Source: Glandiceps talaboti (lineage: Eukaryota > Hemichordata > Enteropneusta > Spengelidae). Taken from it: a stretch of DNA of 17,500 nt. How positions within the stretch are numbered: position 1 is the stretch's first letter; every line of letters begins with the position of its first letter. A model generated the notes under the pieces. That model searched no databases. It was not told where the DNA came from and saw only the letters and a program-made list of their open reading frames with translations. The position numbers and the translations under genes were made by a program. Positions 1 through 9,815 of the stretch are shown here, piece by piece. The stretch spans positions 15,097,194-15,114,693 of the forward strand of contig NC_135552.1 in NCBI RefSeq assembly GCF_964340395.1, given 5' to 3'.

Positions 1-21
1 GCAGATTGATACTCACCGAGT

Positions 22-37
22 TATATATATATATATG
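22..37. repeat. (TA)n microsatellite
   Basis: A short alternating TA tract of about eight dinucleotides, read directly from the sequence. It has no evident relation to a gene. Confidence 0.85.
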
Positions 38-533
38 GAAACTAGGAGCATAGCATCCATTATTCACCAGTATTTTAAGTATTTGAAACTTAAAAACCCG
101 GTTTTTAGTCCCAAGTTTTAGCATTAGTAGTTACTGCATGCCATGCATTCCAAGACAAAGGCACGATTTTACATGACAATAGGTGCTGGATCCAGTATTT
201 ACATTGTGGCAGAACTTGACCCACTAATGAAAAGGGACTCAGTCTCTTCGAAATATTTGGGTTAGAAACGTGATATGATTGACGATATATCAAGAATTAA
301 CATAAATGAAAATGTGGGTGAAAATTCCCAATTATCTAGGGTTGTAGGGAAAAAATGTTCTGAACAAAAGAATGGTTGTATATAAGCCTAATGTTTGACT
401 GTGAGAACCTGGGATGGAAACTTTGGCCTTTAAAACATGTCATACTAGGTGACTTTATCGAAACGTGATTGGACAATGTAAAAAAACGGGCCCGTCTTTA
501 TTAGGGACATTGCCTTACTTGAATGAAAATCAG

Positions 534-558
534 AACAGGTAAAACAGGTAAACAGGTA
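534..558 (+). promoter_or_regulatory. Three tandem CAGGTA boxes
   Basis: The hexamer CAGGTA occurs at 536-541, 545-550 and 553-558, separated by short A-rich spacers (9- and 8-base offsets). CAGGTA is the core bound by Snail- and ZEB-type zinc-finger repressors, so a homotypic cluster is possible. It could equally be a three-copy slippage repeat of an 8-9 base unit. No neighbouring gene gives it a function. Confidence 0.25.
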
Positions 559-696
559 ATCACTGAAGACGTGAGTTTTCGATATTGCAGATAGATGGAT
601 TTTTCTTGCAAAATTGTTCGTAGAGGGCGATATTTGTTTACTACTTGTCAAAAGACACAGTGACACGGGAAACTGGTCGGAACAAATGGATTGGTG

Positions 697-724
697 CATA
701 GACCCTACACGTGTAGGGTCTATG
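697..724. repeat. 28-bp perfect palindrome
   Basis: The half-site CATAGACCCTACAC is followed without a spacer by its exact reverse complement, giving 28 bp of perfect dyad symmetry centred on an E-box, CACGTG. The flanks are not detectably symmetric, so it is not obviously the tip of a longer inverted-repeat element. As DNA it could extrude a cruciform; as RNA it would form a hairpin with very little loop. Confidence 0.9.
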
Positions 725-1113
725 ACTGGTGTTAATAATGTTGTGGCGTGAGTTTTCACAGGTCATAACACTGACGAATGTATTTCGTTCACGTGTATGC
801 CAGTTTTGCGGTGCAATCGATAGTAAGTACTGGTTTTTTTGTAGTACGAACAAAACAATCACAAAGGAACTGAGTATCTTGCATTGTGAGGGGAATACTA
901 CAGAATTTCACATAGGTAGCTTTTTACATTATTTCATGTAAATGCTTGCCTTAATCATAATAAACCACTGGCGCACTATCATCTGTCGCAGGAGAAAGAT
1001 CCACAAGTGGTTAAATAATGATGCGCGGTAATACGGTGCCGGAAGAAGCTTGTTCACATAAAATAGAGAGAGGCACATGCGAAAGTCGGTTTGGGATTAA
1101 AATTTCGATGGGA

Positions 1114-1127
1114 GGGGGGGGGGGGGG
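1114..1127 (+). repeat. Poly-G run, 14 bases
   Basis: Fourteen consecutive G preceded by GGGA. It can form a G-quadruplex and is prone to sequencing length error. Confidence 0.9.
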
Positions 1128-1384
1128 AAACTTGTTGTTTGGCAGAGCTTTAGAACAAGCAAGCTGTTCCTGAACGAATGAATGGTCAACTATAATCCTC
1201 ATTACTCCATTGATAAGATAGCGCCAATATAAGAAAGAACCTGTGATTGACTTATGGGCCTTCGCCTTTATTTCGTTAACTGATTATGAAATGACACATG
1301 TATGACTTTAGGCTATGGAAATTGGATAAAGTCGACGATGTCTGTATTTACCATAGATCGAATAGATTACTTTGCTCTGTATTT

Positions 1385-1610
1385 CGGGGGAGGAGGTTTG
1401 TCAAGGGTGGTGATCGTTAATTTAAAGAAAAGGGGAAGGGCGAGGGATTAGCAGGTAATTATCTTTAATTGAGAAAGGGGTTAGCAGATGACGATCGTTA
1501 ATTGAGGGCAGGGGAAGGGGCAGCGGTGAGTATAGTGAATTGAGGGAGGGGGAGGGGTAGGTATATGATCGGGGGGGGGGGGGGTAGCAGGTGATGAGTG
1601 GTGTTAATGA
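1385..1610 (+). repeat. Degenerate G-rich tandem repeat
   Basis: About five diverged units of 30-48 bp. Each carries a TAGCAGGTGATGATCG-like part, a TTAATTGAG-like part and a purine block of the form GGGGAAGGGG. Phase markers recur near 1412, 1461, 1494, 1535 and 1565, and the TAGCAG-like box recurs near 1448, 1480 and 1585. The plus strand is strongly G/A biased, giving several potential G-quadruplex or triplex stretches. The last unit contains the 14-G run. The short open frame on the minus strand here (Pro/Ser-rich) is a by-product of the repeat. Confidence 0.65.
1571..1584 (+). repeat. Poly-G run, 14 bases
   Basis: Fourteen consecutive G following GATC, inside the last unit of the G-rich tandem repeat. 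It has the same length as the runs at 1114 and 5676. Confidence 0.9.
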
Positions 1611-2040
1611 GATAGATTTGCCGTGGATTAACATATATTCATATACCCAAGGAACAATATCAGAAAAAATTCATGATATTTCTATAAAGTCACTGTCTCA
1701 AAAAAAATGTATTTCTCTACCATCTGTTTATGTAAATCTTATCAAAGTCATTTATAGTTTTTAAAAACAAGTACTGCTTCAACCTGCTATATTATATGTC
1801 ACATATTGTTTGCAGTCTTGACCACTTACTTGCAAGTGTGTTTCTTTATTTCTCGTAGTTTGTATAGAGAGGCCTAGCTCTGAGAGGACAAGACCTAAAG
1901 TGGCACAAGCTGATTTCATAATCTTTGAACTCAAGTCAAAATATTAAACAAAAACAAAAATTTGATTGAGCTATTCCTATAGTATAATGTTAATGTTGAT
2001 ACATGCTTTCTATGACAATACAATTTGTGTTCCAACATTG
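1611..2040. other. Unassigned AT-rich DNA
   Basis: There is no gene, RNA or recognisable repeat between the G-rich tandem repeat and the LINE fragment. The sequence is AT-rich with stops in all frames. Confidence 0.5.
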
Positions 2041-2492
2041 TTTATTATTATTATTATTATTTTAATTTCTTAGAAAACGCACTACACATACGTCACAGTG
2101 CGATGTACAGAAACTCTAAAAAGAATATGCAAAATTTAAAAATACACATTGCAAGTGGTAGGGTAAAGAACACACAGTCCTGAGGTGAAATAAATGTACA
2201 GCAAAGCAAAAAAACGAATCACTGATAATACATATTAAAAAGATAGGTTTTCAAACCACGTTTAAAAGACTCAACATTCCTTGCAGTACGAATCTCTACA
2301 GGTAACTTATTCCACAGTGATGGCGCGCAAACTGAAAAAGCTCTCTGGCCGTATGTCTTACTGAATGTACCGCGGGGTGGAATCAGACGTAACTTGTCTG
2401 CAGAGCGGAGATCTCTAGAAGGAACATACTGCTCTATCAGCTCTGTCAAATACACTGGTGAAAAGCCTCTAATTTGAATTGTTGATTGCATA
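2041..2492 (-). mobile_element. 5'-truncated CR1/L2-like LINE, ORF2 C-terminus
   Basis: On the minus strand an open frame (2491 to 2219, 90 codons) encodes the extreme C-terminus of a Jockey-superfamily reverse transcriptase ORF. It includes the block RDLRSADKLRLIPPRGTFSK followed by KTYGQRAFSVCAPSLWNKLP and then SFKRGLKTYLF, a familiar signature of CR1, L2, Rex1 and related non-LTR elements. About 175 bp of 3'UTR follows, ending near GTAGTGCGTTTTCTAAGAAA and then a short (AAT)n tail on the minus strand (2041-2060). RT, endonuclease and gag-like regions are absent, as expected from 5' truncation during target-primed insertion. The remaining frame has no stop or frameshift, so this copy is less decayed than the one at 3630-4290. 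The exact clade cannot be fixed from this part alone. It is not a host gene. Confidence 0.85.
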
Positions 2493-2565
2493 GTAAGGAG
2501 TTTCTATACATTTAATTTTTGATATAACATAATAGTATAATAAATGACGTCATTGGATTGTTTAT

Positions 2566-2772
2566 AGGGTTGTCGGTGGCCAAGTGGTTAAACCACTTGC
2601 CTCTTACCACTGCGGTCGGGGTTCGAACCCCAGTTTGACTCTACCGAACAACGCAGGTTTTCCCCGGGTACTCCGGTTTCCTCCTGCATTAACACTGAAC
2701 CCATGAGTCCTCACTGGACTTCTTGGGAGACAAGTGTTTAAATGCTTAAAGAACTACCCAGTATAAATAAAG

Positions 2773-2834
<62 letters not shown>
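2566..2834 (+). mobile_element. tRNA-derived SINE with (ATT)n tail
   Basis: The head contains an RNA polymerase III A box, TGGCCAAGTGG (2577-2587), and a B box, GGTTCGAACCC (2620-2630), at tRNA-like spacing. The A box resembles those of Ser/Leu-type tRNAs. The head does not close into a tRNA acceptor stem, so this is not a tRNA gene. A conserved-looking body follows, with CCCCGGGTACTCCGG and TTTCCTCC at 2662-2685, a block I associate with widespread metazoan SINE families that share a central domain. The element ends in AAATAAAG and a pure (ATT)n array at 2773-2834, about 20 copies. I could not find clear target-site duplications. It is non-autonomous and would need a partner LINE; the family assignment is left open. 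Confidence 0.8.
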
Positions 2835-2835
<1 letters not shown>

Positions 2836-3629
2836 AGGTATATTCTAATACCAGCTTTGAGTTCAGTTAATTGTAAGTGATGGTGAAGTATACACCAGCC
2901 AGTAGAATTACTGTGAGTATCTTTCAATATGCAGACAAAAAATTTGCCACCTCAAAAACTTATTACTCAGCTTGTGTTGCATATTTAAAAGGTACCCACG
3001 GTATTGTACTTACTGAAGCACACTTAAAACCCACCACTCACAATTGACTGAAGTCAAACCGGGTATAAATAAGATATAACCTATAAACGATGCGATGACG
3101 TAATGCATGTGATAGGTATCAAAAAAATGTTGAGGGAAAAATCCCTACTAACATAGTATGCAACCAACTTCCCTAACAATGGCAATACTATGATAGTAAT
3201 ATTACACTGACATTCAAATTATACTGAAACGTTGTTCAGCATTTTCACTTGAGTTAAAAGCTTATAAGCTCAGATTGTACCACTCTAAAGTTCTGCTGTA
3301 AAAAATCAAACAATAGTGGATAAATAAACAGTTTAGCTTTATAGGAGTTGATATTTCTATGGACGGTACGTGTGCATATTTCAAAGTAAGACTGTCTTTA
3401 AAGCTGCACTTGCTGTAACTGGAACGTACGCTGTTTTGTTTAAATATAATGACTCACACTGGTAATATTTTTCACCGTGGGATGCATTGAATCCCCTGTG
3501 GGTAAACAGATAAACAGCAGTGCACATAGTGTGGTGCAATATAGCCAATCAAATTGATTTTTGAGTCCGCACTCAAAATTAGTACCTCAAGGAATCATGA
3601 TTTAAACTTATTACATGTACTATACTACT
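2835..3629. other. Unassigned DNA between SINE and LINE
   Basis: No coding region, RNA gene or recognised repeat is visible. All frames are frequently stopped. Confidence 0.5.
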
Positions 3630-4290
3630 TCTAGATTGAAAGTTTTAAGGGCAGAGCGGAAGGAAGACTTCGAGTGAGTGTGACGAAGACTGTGGGGATC
3701 GGAAGACTGTTCCAAAGTGGAGGAGCAGTGTAAGCAAATAAACGCTCGCCGAGCTTCTTATAATCACTGACAAATGGTGTCTTTAGGATGCAAGTGTCGA
3801 AAGAAGACCTAAGGTGTCTATGGGGGGCATAACGATATATGAAGAAGATGAGAAAGATATTCAGGACCGGTCACCTCCAACACGTCATAAAAAAATCCAG
3901 AATTAAAACCTTGTATTGTATGCGGCGAGAGTTGATCGGTAGCCAATGCAAAGAGTGTTGAAGTGGTTCAGCGTTGTCGAATTTTGTAGCCTTGCACACA
4001 CGAGGCGTGCGGCTGCGTTCTGTACGCGCTGTAGCTTGTTGATAAGATTTTAGGACAATCAGAAAGCAGACTATTACAGTAATCCAAGCGAGAAAGAACA
4101 ATCGCACAGACAAGAGTCTTGGTTGCCTGTTGCGTTAGAAAATGACGAATTGAAGAGATCTGGCGAAGGTGCATTTACGACACTGAGATTGCAGACATTC
4201 TGAACATGCTCTGCCATGTTCAAATGACAGTCAAGAGTGACACCAAGTATTTTTACGCTAGTCATGTCTTTTACGCGGACCTGTAACTTA
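3630..4290 (-). pseudogene. Frameshifted CR1-like reverse transcriptase fragment
   Basis: Reading the minus strand from about 4290 downwards, pieces of the C-terminal third of a CR1/L2-like RT appear in order but in changing frames: VKILGVTLDCHLNMAEHVQN (near 4260-4200), LRQISSIRHFLTQQATKTLV and then SRLDYCNSLLSDCP (4170-4060), VCKATKFDNAEP and HSLHWLPINSR (3990-3920), APHRHLRSS and GERLFAYTAPPLWNSLP (3825-3700), and SALKTF (about 3640). At least three frameshifts separate these blocks, so the copy is dead. It contains the same terminal segment as the fragment at 2041-2492, so the two are separate insertions rather than one interrupted element. No endonuclease domain, catalytic RT motif (FADD-type) or 3' tail is seen. 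Its upstream end merges into the minisatellite beginning at about 4276. Confidence 0.8.
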
Positions 4291-5168
4291 TATTAGTATT
4301 TTCACTGTAAAACTGTGTCTGTTACATGGACATGCAACTAGTACATTGTACTAGTATTTTCGCTGTAAAGCTGTGTCTGTTTGAAGTATCTCTCAACTAA
4401 TACTAATATTTTCACTGTAAACTTGTGTCTGTTAGAGGAATCTACAAGTATTTTCACTGCAAAACTGTGTCAGAGGAATCTGCAACTATAGTATTTTCAA
4501 TGTAAAACTGTGTTATGTAGAGGAACTTGCAACTAGTACTAATATATTCACTGTAAAACTGTTTGTGTTAGAAGTACCTCTCAAATAATACTAATATTTT
4601 CACTGTAAACCAGTCTGTTAAGGGAATCTACAACTATAGTATTTTCAATGTAAAACTGTGTCTGTTAGATGGACCCGTAACTAGTACTAATATTTTCACT
4701 GTAAAACTATGTCTGTCAGAGTGCAACTAATACTTGTATTTTCACTGTAAATCTGTGTCTGTTAAAGGGACTTGCGACTAGTACTAGTACTATTATTTCA
4801 CTGTAAAACTGTGTCTGTTAGAGGGACCTGCAACTAGTACTAATATTTTCACTGTAAATCTGTGTCTCTTAAAGGGACTTGCAACTAGTACTAGTACCAT
4901 TATTTTCACTGTAAAACCGTGTCTGTTAGATGGACCTGCAACTAGTACTAATATTTTCACTGTAAATCTGTGTCTGTTAAAGGGACTTGCAACTAGTACT
5001 AGTACTATTATTTCACTGTAAAACTGTGTCTGTTAGAGGGACCTGTAACTAGTACCTGTACTTTCACTGTAAAACTGTGTCTGTTAGAGGAATCTCCAAC
5101 TAATACTAATATTTTCACTGTGTGTTAGAGGGACCTGCAACTTGTTCTGATATTTTTACTGTGAAATC
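4276..5168. repeat. Minisatellite, ~51-bp unit, ~18 copies
   Basis: A tandem array whose unit contains ACTAGTACTAATATTTTCAC, then TGTAAAACTGTGTCTGTTAG, then AGGGACCTGCA. The anchor CACTGTAAA or a close variant recurs near 4303, 4360, 4411, 4453, 4497, 4548, 4600, 4645, 4696, 4742, 4798, 4848, 4905, 4957, 5013, 5062, 5114 and 5155. Spacing runs from about 41 to 57 bp, mostly near 51. Units at the left edge are short and diverged. From about 4742 to 5062, long units (56-57 bp, with TGTAAATCTG, AAAGGGACTTGC and a duplicated ACTAGT/TAC block) alternate with short ones (49-52 bp, with TGTAAAACTG and AGGGACCTGC), giving a period of about 107 bp. The unit does not look like coding sequence. Confidence 0.92.
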
Positions 5169-6081
5169 TTGTTCATTATAAATCCATGGGTTATAAATAT
5201 CAGTCTCTATCACTGGACAATACCATATTATATCGGAACAACAACAACAAGAGTTCGTCAGCTTACAGAATGACCCTACACCGTCTCAGGTAAACAATGT
5301 ATATCAAATGATAAGTTGCAATGGGTAGGTACACACACTGTCAGTAACAAATACATCACCACTAGAATATTAATTGTCATATTTCTGAAAATCTAAAACC
5401 GTTCTCGAAAACAAAACTTGTTTTACTCTGATAGCAAATACAAACCCTTAGTAATGAAATGTAGACCAACAAACACATCTTTCAACTGTACTTACAGTTT
5501 CACAGTGTTTTCACACCGGAATCACCGTGCAGTCGTGTTCGTGCAAGCAATGTTTAGTTACTCTAATTTCTAAATGCTGCTGTGTTCATGTTTTCAACCA
5601 ACCAAGCTATGCATAATTTATAACTTGTTTGATACCGTGTAAAAGCTTTGCAATAAAAACTATTCATGATGGGGTGGGGGGGGGGGGGGTGTTAATACGG
5701 GACGACAAAAAACTGTAATGTGTATCACGATTCTGAATTCAGGCCATCATCTAAAGTGAGATCAAAAACGCCGGACGTACACGAGTCCCCCCTACAATAG
5801 CAGTACGTTGTTGGTGTGCGTTTAGCTAAGAACGTACGGATTAGCATTGTGGTAGGCTCTATATACTACAGATAATAAATCTATAGACTAATATTATAGG
5901 AGGTAGTAAGCATATCAATGTGCATCGTGATTAGAATAATCCTGACATTACTGATATTAACTTATACTACATTCTGACTTCGGGGTTTCTCAATGTTGAT
6001 GTATAGTCGACTTACGTATAAGAACGTACACAGGTTACACAACTCAACAGTGAGAGAAATTTATAGAGAGAGAACATGCTA

Positions 6082-6083
<2 letters not shown>
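5169..6083. other. Unassigned DNA with poly-G run
   Basis: No gene is visible. The stretch includes a small ACA-rich tract near 5238 and the poly-G run at 5676-5689; everything else is unrecognised, with short stop-limited frames. Confidence 0.5.
5676..5689 (+). repeat. Poly-G run, 14 bases
   Basis: Fourteen consecutive G preceded by GGGGT. It is the third run of exactly this length in the window and could form a G-quadruplex. Confidence 0.9.

Positions 6084-6131
<48 letters not shown>
6084..6131 (+). repeat. (TG)n microsatellite
   Basis: An uninterrupted TG/GT alternation of about 24 units. It is likely to be length-polymorphic and could adopt Z-DNA. Confidence 0.95.
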
Positions 6132-6132
<1 letters not shown>

Positions 6133-9100
6133 CTTGTCCAGAGCAGCAATCATTGTATATTAGCACCAAAGCTTCGACGTAGATTGCTCATAGAAATACC
6201 AATGTACCTTTACTACAGTTCACAATAGTGTATTTACTTATAGAAGTTTAGGCTTCGAATAAAATTTCTTGTTGCAGAAGAAATCAAGTGGTTTTTTTTT
6301 TGTTTAAATATAAAAATACTAAATTATCATTATTATTAGCCAACTGATCTATCATACGTTGGGCAATCATGCTGACGTATGCAAGACGAAAAGATTGTGT
6401 TAAGTGCAGCGGAAGAAAACTAAATAACGTTCGGCATTGCCCATTTGACTGCAGTTTACTTTGAGATTTTCGCTACCGTCATGACACGAATTACACGTAA
6501 AACGTAACCACCGTACGACTTTCACTGGTGTTAAACATGGCAAAGTACAAACTCTGTTTGAGATGTTTGTGTTTTGACGTCCAAATCGAAAATAGGGAAA
6601 TGACATTTTTCGTAGGAAAATTGAAATTCCGAAGCCCAAGGTACAATGAAATATAACGAAACATTGTGTCTTAGTTTTTAACCCGTACTGTAGTACAGAG
6701 CTTGTCAAATTTTTTTTGACAAGGAATACAGTGACATCGGTGTATCTCCTCGCTTTGATATAAATGCGATGAATGACCTTGGGAGTCTAATCTATAGAGT
6801 TGTGTATAACTAGTAAACAAGACTTCTTATAAATGAAGCAGAGCTGCCCCACTGACGTTAACCCGTTCTACTCAGCTAGCCGGTACCGTCAAAATACGCC
6901 CTGAGCGCTGTGCGTTGTTGAACACGCAGACGTCGACGCCATGATGTTTTCATCTCTGAGTCGGTGTCATATGCAACTTAACATATACGTGTTACGTATA
7001 CGCTATATTCTGACTATTTTGGTTTCCTACAGTATCATTTTTTAATAATGCAATATCCCTCTCATGAAAACGTTAAAACACCAATTAAAATTCGACATAT
7101 TTTGGAAACCAATGACATATTTTTTCATGAACTATTAATATTGATCCAAGGACGGTCAGCCGGTACGATGTTACATTATTTAAATACATAGAATGCTATC
7201 AATCGCCCACTAGTCCCTTTTCCCTCTGTGTGCAAAATACCACTTACAAAGAACGGTCGTATTTGAATGTAGAAAGGGCATCATCAACATGGCGGTCATG
7301 TACGCACTAGTGTGTACGTACGCCGTCCCTGGTTGGATCACAGTTGTGGTCGAAATGGGGTTCATTTTCGTGAATCACTCACTCACCTATGGTGTCATCA
7401 ACACTTACATATCACAACCTCTTTGTAGTGTCTGTAAAATCGCGTTTGCTGCTAATAACATAATATTTACCTATTGAGAATCAAATGGCTGTCGACTTGT
7501 CATTTCTTGGACAACACAGTCATGCCAACCAGTACATGATGGAACAATATCTCTGTCAAATTCCGTGAAAATGCTAACAATTTCTGACCAAAATGTTTAG
7601 ATCGCACGTCGACAGTCTATAGACATAAAAATTACATTTATATACTTAATAATACAAATTATTTCAAATTGTCCCTTTGTATCGTGTAACTGTTATTACA
7701 CTGCGTTTTGGGCTCACTGATCCATAACAGAAGTATTTGTTTCGAAAAATATTTTATGAAATTTTGTTACGAGTTCCATTTGGTTTGATAACATAAATCA
7801 ATGCACGGTTCTACATGCATTGCTGATGCGACCTCAACAATGCATTGTAACGTTTCTCTGTTAATTTTTCTTTCCCCCAATTTCTTCTTCCATCTCTTCA
7901 TTGTCATTCAAGTGTTTCAAATTGTGTTTGTTTTGCTCACTGGTCTAAAAACATAGGTATATTTCGAAATATATTTTGTTATTTTTTGACAGGGGTACAT
8001 TAGGTTTGATAACACTATTTGGTATCCCGGTTTATCAGTAATTGTCAAATTTCAAACGTCTCGGTAACATGGGATTATATTGAGTCCAATCGTAACTAAG
8101 CAAAAATAAACATTAAACCAACTGGAGTGTTCAATTGTATCACTTTTTATGAAGAAAATAAATGGTAAAAACTATGTTTATGTTGCACCTGAATATTAAA
8201 GCGAGCTGTCACACACATGCAAGTTACATGCTGATGGAGTCGTGTTGGCGATCGATTCTTATCCAGCATACTGAAAAAACACAACTCTTTCATCGTCTGG
8301 TGGTGGTCAACTATGACGGTGAACTCGGTTCCCTAATCGTAAGGCCCGTTGTGTTCTTAACTTTTGCTTCAGTTAAAACCAAGCAGTTGTGAACATACGA
8401 TATAAATATATCTGAATAAACGCTTGTTGTTTGATTGGATGTTCAAAATGGCTTTGCGATATCCGCCCTTTGCTTTGCGAGAACGCGCAGCTAATAAAGC
8501 GACATTTACGCTTATTCCATTTTGTGAGTAGTAAAGAGTACATACTTTCCCCACATGCACACTTCGAGCTACATTGACGGGATGAGATTCAAACACTCAT
8601 TTAATTTCTACTGAGAAATTAGCGACGGATCGCCGAAGTTGGCAATGTCGACGCATTGAGTTGTACTAGACCGCTATTAATCCCGAAATGTAAATTGTAT
8701 ATAAATGCATACTCTATCGTTAACATGCCGAGATTGCATTCGTTGCGTTGGTGTTCACAAATCGGCAGCCATCTTGAATCCGGCATAGACCCAGCGAGGT
8801 TCTGAACAAGAAACGCAGTTTTGCCGCTGTCTTTCTGACTAAGTTTTAAACCAATACAGAAGACCAATTCATGAACAAAACAGATAACCAAAATACCTTC
8901 ACTGAGTCTGCCGTAATACCCGTGACTGTTTTTGTGTGTTTGTGTTATTAACTGCGATCCTTTATGTGGCCGCACTATATCCTGCTACCATTGCCATGAA
9001 TATGGCTTCGATTTATGGCAACACGGTTTCTTGCCAAGTTTGTAAACACGGTTGTCTTCTGTTTCAACACTAATGTAGAACCCGACCCCAAAGACCTATA

Positions 9101-9815
9101 TACTTGTATGAATGTGGCGTGTCGGGGCGTTTTAGGACAGTTAGTCAATACGGGTTGTCAACAATATCGGGTAAAATGAAGTTTGCCCCTAGACAGGGTC
9201 GGGATTGCTGTTGTAATCGTCATTGACGGCTAAATGTCTTCACCCAAGCACATTTTCATTTTGACACAAAGTGTCACCGTACGAACTTATTTTTTTTTTT
9301 TGAAATCTTAACAGCCCAGGTTCGCACCTATACAAGACACTAAATAACGACTCATACATATTTTGTCGTTTCCATTCAACAACACAGGAGTAAAATTCAA
9401 ACCACAGACGTCAAATCTAGGCACAGTTTCTTTTCAATTCAATGAGTGCCACGCTTGAAGGTTTATTGTTTTAATCCCAATGCAGTCGCGTAGATATTTG
9501 CATTTTTGTGTAGACGTTTTAGTCAAATTTTAGCGAGCCTACTCCGAGAATCAAAAAGAAGTTTTGAGGTATTTGCAATGAAAAGGTTTTTTTTTGTTTT
9601 GTTTTTTAAAAAACCAACAATTTATATGATACTATCAGTTCCTTTTTCCATTTTCTCGACCCAACTGAGAAGTTATGTTTCCTTTAAATGACACAAATAT
9701 CAAAGTATGAAGCGAAGCACACTGCAACTCCGTTACAGTAGAGCCCTAACTTGATCATGAAACATGTTCTGAACTGTCTTCGCGTAGTGTACAATAAAAC
9801 TTGCCAAAGTCACCG
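6132..9815. other. Long stretch without recognised gene
   Basis: No coding region is supported. The longest open frames (118 codons on the minus strand at 8619-8975, and 102 on the minus strand at 6400-6708) resemble nothing I recognise; the first begins with GTG and has no ATG until about codon 64. A 62-codon ATG frame at 7289-7477 sits at an ATGGCGGTC, which is also a YY1-type motif. Another YY1-like site, CAAGATGGCTGCC on the minus strand, is at 8764-8776. A diverged duplication lies at 7712-8014. Because this lies upstream of the SKIDA1 gene it may hold regulatory DNA, but I cannot show that. Confidence 0.5.
7712..8014 (+). repeat. Diverged direct duplication, ~80-bp arms
   Basis: Segments 7712-7793 and 7935-8014 begin with GCTCACTG, continue through a TTTCGAAA/TATTTT block and end with GGTTTGATAACA. 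By eye about 70% of positions agree, with a few indels. The offset is about 222 bp, and faint similarity continues past the arms (an AACGTTTCTCTGTTAA-like versus AACGTCTCGGTAAC-like block), so the original duplicated unit was probably longer than the arms. Confidence 0.5.

Larger units (their letters stand above)
1..1384. other. Unassigned AT-rich DNA
   Basis: I see no gene here. Open frames on both strands are short, resemble no protein I recognise, and several begin at non-ATG codons. The stretch holds a (TA)n run at 22-37, three CAGGTA boxes at 536-558, a perfect palindrome at 697-724 and a 14-base poly-G run at 1114-1127, each listed separately where it deserves it. Confidence 0.6.

Noticed and set aside
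2571-2645. Functional tRNA gene
   Set aside because: A and B boxes are present but the ends do not pair into an acceptor stem, and the sequence continues into a SINE body with an (ATT)n tail.
4290-5165. Coding repeat protein on the minus strand of the minisatellite
   Set aside because: One 51-bp unit is open as 17 codons, but unit lengths vary from about 41 to 57 bp, so the frame is broken between units.
6400-6708. 102-codon minus-strand frame
   Set aside because: It has no recognisable motif or domain, no splice or promoter context, and a length within chance expectation.
7289-7477. 62-codon ATG frame with good start context and hydrophobic stretch
   Set aside because: There is no promoter, homolog or splice evidence. 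The ATGGCGGTC start coincides with a YY1-type motif, so the good context may be incidental.
8619-8975. 118-codon minus-strand frame
   Set aside because: It starts at GTG with no ATG until about codon 64, has no recognisable domain, and contains a YY1-like site (CAAGATGGCTGCC) that explains its internal ATG. Frames this long are expected by chance in a window of this size.
9318-9328. Second pol III B box (GGTTCGCACC)
   Set aside because: There is no A box at suitable spacing upstream and no tRNA-like folding.
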